Part shown: piece by piece, positions 23,328 through 28,359 of the stretch
How the letters are laid out: each line of letters opens with the position of its first letter
Numbering within the stretch: position 1 is the stretch's first letter
Assembly: GCA_002455655.1 (NCBI GenBank)
Contig: DKLF01000104.1
Span: 1-28,359 of the forward strand
Direction of reading: 5' to 3'
Source: Oscillibacter sp. UBA6647
Lineage (GTDB): Bacteria > Bacillota > Clostridia > Oscillospirales > Oscillospiraceae
DNA: 28,359 nt
Translations under genes and position numbers: made by a program
The notes under the pieces: model-generated
Told to the model about the DNA's origin: nothing
Database searches by the model: none
Seen by the model: only the letters and a program-made list of their open reading frames with translations

Positions 23328-23382
23328 AATTCATCACCTCTTGGGTTAGTGTGTCCGATTTTGTCGAAACTATGCCCCAAGT

Positions 23383-23399
23383 CCCGGCAAATAGCCGGG
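23383..23399. other. Leader hairpin of the yqzL-recO operon
   Basis: CCCGGC (23383-23388) and GCCGGG (23394-23399) form a 6-bp stem with a 5-base loop at the very 5' end of the predicted transcript (start near 23403). This probably stabilises the message. A TTTGTCGAAA element (about 23360-23369) resembling a Spo0A box lies just downstream; significance uncertain. Confidence 0.45.
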
Positions 23400-23409
23400 T
23401 GCATTCCTT

Positions 23410-23438
23410 ATTATAGCAAGGCTACGGCCGCTCCGCAA
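23410..23438 (-). promoter_or_regulatory. Promoter of yqzL-recO-mutS2
   Basis: Minus strand: TTGCGG (23433-23438), 17 bp, TATAAT (23410-23415) preceded by TGC, a perfect extended -10. The 75-base leader carries a hairpin at its 5' end. Confidence 0.85.
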
Positions 23439-23475
23439 GGGGCGGACTTCGTCGCAAACCGTGATTTGTCTGTCT

Positions 23476-26148
23476 TCACCGTCCGCCGGAAAAATTGTCT
23501 CCGGACTCCTCCCCCGCCTGTTCCCGCCGCTCCAGCGCTTTTGTCAGCGCTTCCCGCATAGGGCGGACTTTTCCGGCGAGATTGTTTTTTTGCAGGACCG
23601 CGTTGATTTCTCCCCGGGTCTGCACCATTTCCTCCCGGAAAGCGGCGGCGGAAACCCGCAGCGCTCCGTGGCCCAGAATGATGATCTGCTCGGCGGCGTC
23701 GGAGGAGACGACCCGCACCCGGTGCTCCCGGCCAAGCTGATAGGTAGTCCTTTCGATATAGGCGTCCGCCGTCTCTGCCTCCTTGGTATAGACCAGATGA
23801 ATGTTGTGGTACTTTTCCACGGTTTCCAAGCCGCCCTTGACTTTATAAGCGTCAAACACCACAATGACCCGGCACTTGCGAAAGCCCTGATAATCGCTCA
23901 TCAAATCGCACAGCATCCGCCGCGCCGCATCCAGATTTTGCCCGGCGGCAACTTTTAGCTCGTCCCATGCGAAAATGACGTTGTACCCGTCCACCAGCAG
24001 GTATTCCGGTCCGGCGGGCGGGGGCGAAGCGCGATACGCCGGAGCCGCATCGGCGGCGGGCAGAGGCTTTTGAAAAGTCCTGCGTTTCACCGGGCCGTAG
24101 GTCCGCTCGAAAATGGCCCGCAGCTCCTTATCCTGCTCCATTGTCCCCGCGTAGGCGGCGGAGCGGGCGGCAGAGGGACCGGAATCGCTTTTCTTCACGG
24201 GCGTTCCGTCCGGGGAAAAGCCGCTGTCCACATGGGCGCGGGCGGGTACATCCCGCCATTTTACCACATGGCCCGCGCCTCCTTCGCAAAAAACAGAGTC
24301 CGCCGGATTATCCAAATCCCGCTCCGGGTCGTAGCCCGTCTCCTCCACAATCTGTTCCTGCCTCGGGCAGGGCCGATAGCCGCCGGGGGCGCAGGACAAC
24401 CGTCCCTGCCCCTTGGTATAGGCGGCAACCTCCGCCCCGTAATCCCGCAGGGCGGACACCGGGGCCGCGCCGGAAAATAGAGCTTGCTCTCCCTGCGTCT
24501 CCGGCGGGGCAAGCTCCCCGCCCATCCGCTGCAAATCCGCCATGGCACGGCCTGTCTGGGCCTGAGGAACAGAAAGAGAAAACGCGTACCATGGCTCCAG
24601 CAAAACACTTTTCGCGCCCATCAACCCCTGACGCACGGCCCGCCACGCCGCCTGACGAAAGTCGCCCCCCTCGGTGTGCTTTTCGTGGGCGCGGCCCGCA
24701 AGCAGCGTGATTTTCATGTCCGTAACAGGCGCGCCGGTCAGCACGCCGGGGTGTTTTTTCCATGCAAGCTGGCTCAGCGCCAGCCGCTGCCAAGGAAACG
24801 CCAGCGTGTCCTCGGGGCAGACGGTGGCAAACCGCAGCCCCGCGCCGCGCTCCAACGGCTCCAACAGCAGGTGGACCTCCGCGTAATGCCGCAGCGGCTC
24901 AAAATGTCCGATGCCTACCACGGGGGCGGCAATCGTCTCCCGGTAAACAATGGCCCCGGGGCCGAAGGTTACGTCCAGATCAAACCGGTCCTTTAACAGC
25001 CGCTGCAAAATCTCCTGCTGAAAAAGGCCCATCAACTGCACGTTGATCTGCCCGGTGCGCTCCTGCCAGACAACCCTGAGCTGAGGGTCCTCATCCTCAA
25101 GCCGACGGAGCTGGCCCAATGCGGTGTGGACATCACAGCCATCCGGCAAAAGCACCTGACAGGTTAAAGCAGGCTCCAGCAGCGGCGGTGCGGAGGCAGA
25201 CTCCGCGCCCAAACCCTGCCCGGAAAAGGTACGGCTCAATCCCACCACGGCGCAGATCGTTCCCGCTTCGGCAGCGTCGGCAGGGCGGAATTTCGCGCCG
25301 GAATAAATCCGAAGCTGGTCCGCTTTTTCCTGCCAATCCTCTCCGTCCCGACTGCCGGAGAGCAGGTCCTTCACCCGCAGGACGCCGCCCGTGACCTTTA
25401 AATGGGTCAGCCGCGCACCCTGCGCATCGCGGGAAATTTTATAGACCTTCGCCCCAAACTCCTCTCCGTATACCGGAACAGGCGCAAACCGCGTAAGACA
25501 ATCCAGCAGTTCTTCCACCCCGTCCAGCCGCAGCGCCGCGCCAAACAGGCAGGGGAACAGCTTTTCCTCGGCAACCAATTCCGAAACAGTTTCGTCCCGC
25601 AGCGTGCCGGAGACCAGATATTCCTCCATGGCGGTCTCGCCGCACAGGGCGGTTTCCTCCTCCCGCTCTGAAGAGGGCCTGGAAAAATCCACGCAGCAGC
25701 CGTCCAGCCGTCCCTTCAGCTCCGCAAGAAGCGGGGCGCGGTCTGTTCCCGGCTGGTCCATTTTGTTCACAAACAGGAAGGTGGGCACGCCATATCGCCG
25801 CAGCAGCCGCCAAAGGGTCAGCGTGTGCCCCTGTACCCCGTCTGCCCCGCTGATGACCAGTACCGCGCAGTCCATCACTTGGAGCGTCCGCTCCGTCTCT
25901 GCGGAAAAGTCAGCGTGGCCTGGGGTATCCAGCAGTGTCAGCTCCCGCTCTTCAAGGGGCAGCACCGCCTGCTTTGAAAAAATGGTGACGCCTCGCTCCC
26001 GCTCCAGCGCGAAGGTATCCAAAAACGCATCTCCATGGTCCACACGGCCCAAACGCCTCAGCGCGCCGCCCACGTAGAGAAGTCCCTCCGTCAGAGTGGT
26101 CTTCCCTGCGTCCACATGGGCCAATATCCCGACTACCAGCTTTTTCAT
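23476..26148 (-). CDS. TetM-like translational GTPase fused to a YacP/Rae1-type NYN ribonuclease
   Basis: This is an 890-residue fusion. Residues 1-645 follow the whole ribosomal-protection (TetM/TetO) layout: G1 AHVDAGKT (10-17), G2 RGVTI (52-56), G3 DTPGH (74-78), G4 NKMD (128-131), then EF-G-like domains II-V. In domain IV, 'HEKHTEGGDF' (488-497) stands where TetM has YSPVSTPADF. After a linker (646-714, with 'ELRAIFERTYGPVKRRTF') comes an NYN domain (715-860) with four acidic residues expected for catalysis: D720 (LVDGYN), D766 (VVFDAY), D795 (TADAYIE), D817 (VSSDAAE). The NYN part resembles B. subtilis YacP/Rae1, a ribosomal A-site mRNA endonuclease. The likely role is A-site entry plus mRNA cutting on stalled ribosomes; this is inference. 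Tetracycline resistance is doubtful. It is monocistronic with its own promoter. Confidence 0.9.
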   Translation of the reverse strand: MKKLVVGILAHVDAGKTTLTEGLLYVGGALRRLGRVDHGDAFLDTFALERERGVTIFSKQAVLPLEERELTLLDTPGHADFSAETERTLQVMDCAVLVISGADGVQGHTLTLWRLLRRYGVPTFLFVNKMDQPGTDRAPLLAELKGRLDGCCVDFSRPSSEREEETALCGETAMEEYLVSGTLRDETVSELVAEEKLFPCLFGAALRLDGVEELLDCLTRFAPVPVYGEEFGAKVYKISRDAQGARLTHLKVTGGVLRVKDLLSGSRDGEDWQEKADQLRIYSGAKFRPADAAEAGTICAVVGLSRTFSGQGLGAESASAPPLLEPALTCQVLLPDGCDVHTALGQLRRLEDEDPQLRVVWQERTGQINVQLMGLFQQEILQRLLKDRFDLDVTFGPGAIVYRETIAAPVVGIGHFEPLRHYAEVHLLLEPLERGAGLRFATVCPEDTLAFPWQRLALSQLAWKKHPGVLTGAPVTDMKITLLAGRAHEKHTEGGDFRQAAWRAVRQGLMGAKSVLLEPWYAFSLSVPQAQTGRAMADLQRMGGELAPPETQGEQALFSGAAPVSALRDYGAEVAAYTKGQGRLSCAPGGYRPCPRQEQIVEETGYDPERDLDNPADSVFCEGGAGHVVKWRDVPARAHVDSGFSPDGTPVKKSDSGPSAARSAAYAGTMEQDKELRAIFERTYGPVKRRTFQKPLPAADAAPAYRASPPPAGPEYLLVDGYNVIFAWDELKVAAGQNLDAARRMLCDLMSDYQGFRKCRVIVVFDAYKVKGGLETVEKYHNIHLVYTKEAETADAYIERTTYQLGREHRVRVVSSDAAEQIIILGHGALRVSAAAFREEMVQTRGEINAVLQKNNLAGKVRPMREALTKALERREQAGEESGDNFSGGR

Positions 26149-26193
26149 CGTTTACTCCGCTCTTCTCCGCTTGCATTCCGTTAAATTTCTCTC

Positions 26194-26222
26194 AGTATAG
26201 CAGTCTTGGGCCTTCAGGTCAA
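26194..26222 (-). promoter_or_regulatory. Promoter of the GTPase-NYN fusion
   Basis: Minus strand: TTGACC (26217-26222), 17 bp, TATACT (26194-26199) preceded by TGC. The leader is about 40 bases, too short for the attenuator peptide that often controls tet(M)-type genes. Confidence 0.85.
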
Positions 26223-26231
26223 AAATAACAT

Positions 26232-26259
26232 TTGCTTTTACGGAAATATTCACTATAAT
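26232..26259 (+). promoter_or_regulatory. Promoter of trkA-trkH
   Basis: TTGCTT (26232-26237), 16 bp, TATAAT (26254-26259). Its -35 lies only 9 bases from that of the divergent GTPase-NYN promoter, so polymerase or regulator binding at one may affect the other. Confidence 0.7.
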
Positions 26260-26290
26260 GGCAGTGATGGAATCGCGTGAAGATTTCTTA

Positions 26291-26304
26291 ACGGCGAGTG
26301 CCGT
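26291..26304 (+). other. Small hairpin in the trkA leader
   Basis: ACGGC (26291-26295), GAGT loop, GCCGT (26300-26304). The ~75-base leader is too short for the c-di-AMP (ydaO) riboswitch often found before potassium transport genes, and none of its core was seen. Confidence 0.35.
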
Positions 26305-26339
26305 ATAACGACAACTGTGAAATTTGAGGTTCGTAAGCT

Positions 26340-27698
26340 ATGAAAATCATCATCGTGGGCGCCGGAAAAGTCGGGCTGGCGCTGGCGCAGAGTCTTTCCC
26401 GGGAGCACAGTGTCACCGTGATCGACCAGAATCCCCGGCTTGTGGAGCACACTGTCAACGTCTACGACGTGATGGGCGTGTGCGGCAACGGCGCCAGCGC
26501 CGAAGTGCTGAAGGAAGCGGACGCGGGGCGGACCGAGCTGCTCATCGCCACCGCCCCCAGCGACGAGCTGAACATTCTGATTTGTCTGGTGGCAAAGTAT
26601 CTGGGCGTGGAATACACCATTGCCCGCATCCGCCACCCGGAATACGGAGAGCAGCTTCGCTATATGCGAAGCACTTTGGGTCTGTCCATGGCCATCAATC
26701 CCGAGCGTGCCACCGCCCGGGAGATTGCCCGCGTCCTGCGCTATCCCAACGCCATGAAGGTGGAGTCCTTTTCCAAGGGGCGGCTGGAGCTGGTGGAATA
26801 CCGTCTGGACCCCGGCAGCACGCTGAATGGCATGCGTCTGAGCAGCTTGCAGAAAAGCCTGAAGGCAAAGGTTTTGATTTGCGCGGTGGCCCGCAACGAG
26901 GAGACGATCATTCCCTCCGGCGATTTTGTCCTTCAGGTGGGGGACACCATTTACATCACCGCCTCTGCCCACGAGCTGGAGCAGTTTTTTCGGCATCTGG
27001 GAGTGTTTAAGAGCAAGGCGTCTTCCGTGATGATCGTGGGCGCCAGCAAGCTGTGCTATTATCTGGGCGCGCAGCTTCTGGATATGGGGATGACCGTTAA
27101 AATTATCGAGCAGGACACGGAGCGCTCCACCCACATGAGCGAGCTGCTGCCCCGCGCGCTGGTGATTACCGGCGACGGCGCGGACAGCGAGCTGCTGCGG
27201 GAGGAGGGGCTGGGTCAGACAGATGGCTTTGTGTCCATCACCGGCATGGACGAAGCCAACATCCTGATGTCCCTCAGCGTGGCCCGGCAGAATCCGAATT
27301 GCAAGGTCATTACCAAAATCAACCGCCAGCCCCTGGTGGATCTGGTTGCAGGCGCGGGACTGATCGGCAGCGTGGTATCCACCGGCTCCGTCACCACGGA
27401 GTTGATTTTGCAATATGTTTTGGCGATGCAAAACGCCTCCGGCGCACAGATTAAAACGCTGCACCGCCTGATTGGCGGCAAGGTGGAGGCGCTGGAATTC
27501 GGCATTCATCCCGATTCCCCCCTCATCGGCGTGCCTCTGCGGGAATTGAAGCTCCGCCCCGGCGTTCTGCTGGCGGGCATTGTGCGGCAAAGCGGAAAAA
27601 TCGTCATTCCCTCCGGCTCCGACACCATCAACGCGGGGGACGATGTGATTGTTGTGGCCACAAGCACCCTGCACGACATCCGCGACATTTTGCGCTGA
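26340..27698 (+). CDS. trkA: Trk potassium uptake regulator TrkA
   Basis: This 452-residue cytosolic gating subunit of the Trk potassium system has two tandem RCK units: Rossmann/TrkA-N (1-130, nucleotide loop GAGKVG 7-12) with TrkA-C (140-215), then a second Rossmann (about 228-345, 'VGASKLCYYLG', lacking the full GxGxxG) with TrkA-C (370-452). It binds NAD(H)/ATP and controls the membrane channel TrkH. RBS GAGGT (26326-26330) precedes the ATG by 9 bases. trkH follows after a 16-base gap, an operon. A long antisense frame on the minus strand (26253-27893) is only a shadow of this GC-rich gene. Confidence 0.96.
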   Translation: MKIIIVGAGKVGLALAQSLSREHSVTVIDQNPRLVEHTVNVYDVMGVCGNGASAEVLKEADAGRTELLIATAPSDELNILICLVAKYLGVEYTIARIRHPEYGEQLRYMRSTLGLSMAINPERATAREIARVLRYPNAMKVESFSKGRLELVEYRLDPGSTLNGMRLSSLQKSLKAKVLICAVARNEETIIPSGDFVLQVGDTIYITASAHELEQFFRHLGVFKSKASSVMIVGASKLCYYLGAQLLDMGMTVKIIEQDTERSTHMSELLPRALVITGDGADSELLREEGLGQTDGFVSITGMDEANILMSLSVARQNPNCKVITKINRQPLVDLVAGAGLIGSVVSTGSVTTELILQYVLAMQNASGAQIKTLHRLIGGKVEALEFGIHPDSPLIGVPLRELKLRPGVLLAGIVRQSGKIVIPSGSDTINAGDDVIVVATSTLHDIRDILR

Positions 27699-27714
27699 GA
27701 AGGACGGCAATCCA

Positions 27715-28359
27715 TTGAATAGAAGAATGATTTGTAACATCCTCGGCAAAATTTTGCTGGTGGAGGCGGCGCTTTTGGCGCTGCCCTTGCTGGTTGCGAT
27801 GGCGTACGGGGAGGCGGCGAAGCCCTTTTTAATCCCCATGGCGGCTCTGGTCCTCTGCGGCATTCCGCTGAGTCTTATCCCTGCCCGGTCCAAGGCGCTT
27901 TATGCAAGAGACGGTTTGGCGATTGTGGCGATGGCATGGATTCTGATGTCCCTGTTCGGCGCGCTGCCCTTTTATCTCTCCCACTCCATGCCCTCTTTTA
28001 TCGACAGCTTTTTTGAAACCGTCTCCGGCTTCACCACCACGGGCGCAAGCATCTTAAAGAATGTGGAGCTTTTGAGTCAGGGTATGCTGTTCTGGCGCAG
28101 CTTTACCCACTGGGTGGGCGGCATGGGCGTGTTGGTGTTCGTCATGGCCATTCTGCCCACCACCGACGGGCATGAAATGCACATTCTGCGGGCGGAGGTC
28201 CCCGGCCCGGTTGTGGGAAAGCTGGTAAGCCGTCTGGGAGACACCGCAAAAATTCTTTACGGTATCTACCTTTTGATGACGGTGGTGGAGATCGTTCTGC
28301 TGCTGATGGGCGGGATGTCGGCGTTTGATGCGTGTATCAACGCCTTTGGAACAGATCGG
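27715..28359 (+). CDS. trkH: TrkH family potassium transporter, truncated at the window edge
   Basis: These are the first 215 codons of a TrkH/KtrB-type potassium channel subunit, with no stop before the edge. The first selectivity-filter repeat 'ETVSGFTTTGAS' (101-112) and the following 'WRSFTHWVGGMGVLVF' are textbook TrkH. At least four membrane segments are visible. AAGGA at 27700-27704 is spaced for a TTG start at 27715; an ATG at 27727 is the alternative. The second filter repeat is expected to begin at the very end ('AFGT' then usually AGTGG). Instead the last two codons read DR, because the final seven bases look like sequencing adapter. True coding therefore probably ends near 28352. 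Confidence 0.94.
   Translation, partial: MNRRMICNILGKILLVEAALLALPLLVAMAYGEAAKPFLIPMAALVLCGIPLSLIPARSKALYARDGLAIVAMAWILMSLFGALPFYLSHSMPSFIDSFFETVSGFTTTGASILKNVELLSQGMLFWRSFTHWVGGMGVLVFVMAILPTTDGHEMHILRAEVPGPVVGKLVSRLGDTAKILYGIYLLMTVVEIVLLLMGGMSAFDACINAFGTDR
28353..28359. other. Probable residual Illumina adapter (AGATCGG)
   Basis: The last seven bases equal the first seven of the common Illumina adapter (AGATCGGAAGAGC). They also break an otherwise strongly conserved TrkH motif exactly at that point. The window edge is thus probably a contig end with untrimmed adapter. Confidence 0.7.

Noticed and set aside
23476..26148. Calling the fusion a tetracycline resistance gene
   Set aside because: The drug-site loop differs from TetM, no leader attenuator or mobile element is present, and a nuclease domain is attached.
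26260..26339. c-di-AMP or other riboswitch before trkA
   Set aside because: Leader is only ~75 bases, with one 5-bp hairpin and no known core motif.
26253..27893. 546-codon open frame on the minus strand across trkA and trkH
   Set aside because: Shadow of two well-recognised genes in GC-rich DNA; its product is a His/Gln/Gly-rich low-similarity sequence with no ribosome site.

Overview
The window looks like one contig from a GC-rich, spore-former-type Firmicute, most likely a gut Clostridia/Oscillospiraceae relative. This is inferred from gene content only, because no 16S or marker search was possible. Supporting points are the SRP RNA-dnaX-ebfC order, a yqzL-recO-mutS2 string, strong AAGGAGG ribosome sites, many extended -10 promoters, and YheO-type, DUF6320, Gx-transporter and CbbX/SpoVK-like families. 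I see no tRNA, rRNA, CRISPR, insertion sequence or prophage. The last 7 bases (AGATCGG) match the start of an Illumina adapter, so the right edge is probably a contig end.

Layout, left to right. (1) 1-3442: a tryptophanase-family PLP lyase and RidA on the minus strand, facing a divergent YheO-like regulator across a very AT-rich promoter region. (2) 3510-4283: a GNAT acetyltransferase. (3) 4437-7625: a condensation-type (alcohol) acetyltransferase plus a zinc-ribbon DUF6320 membrane protein, divergent from an HSL-type alpha/beta hydrolase. A 9-bp inverted repeat overlaps the acetyltransferase promoter. (4) 7670-10240: a small, Alu-less SRP RNA, dnaX and ebfC. recR, usual next in this order, is absent. 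(5) 10257-12860: a DUF4127 lipoprotein and an 8-helix membrane protein, convergent on a shared terminator. (6) 13076-18253: a tight plus-strand run with an ApbE lipoprotein flavin transferase, a NusG-II (EetA-like) protein, a Gx/EetB-like membrane protein, a CbbX-like AAA+ ATPase, a D-2-hydroxyacid dehydrogenase and an omega-amidase-like nitrilase. (7) 18350-23327: a minus-strand run yqzL-recO-mutS2-udp-mscS. (8) 23476-26148: a minus-strand 890-residue fusion of a TetM-like ribosomal GTPase with a C-terminal YacP/Rae1-type NYN ribonuclease domain. (9) 26340-28359: trkA and a truncated trkH for potassium uptake.

The best candidate for an undescribed system is the GTPase-nuclease fusion. One half belongs to a family that enters the ribosomal A site. 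The other half resembles Rae1, an A-site mRNA endonuclease. All four expected nuclease aspartates and the GTPase motifs are present, while the domain IV loop that TetM uses to displace tetracycline is replaced. It lies next to a MutS2 gene, a family known to act on collided ribosomes. Other loci worth attention are the flavin/electron-transfer-like cassette with a AAA+ partner, the acetyltransferase/DUF6320/hydrolase cluster, and the tryptophanase-like enzyme with an inserted ~50-residue segment.
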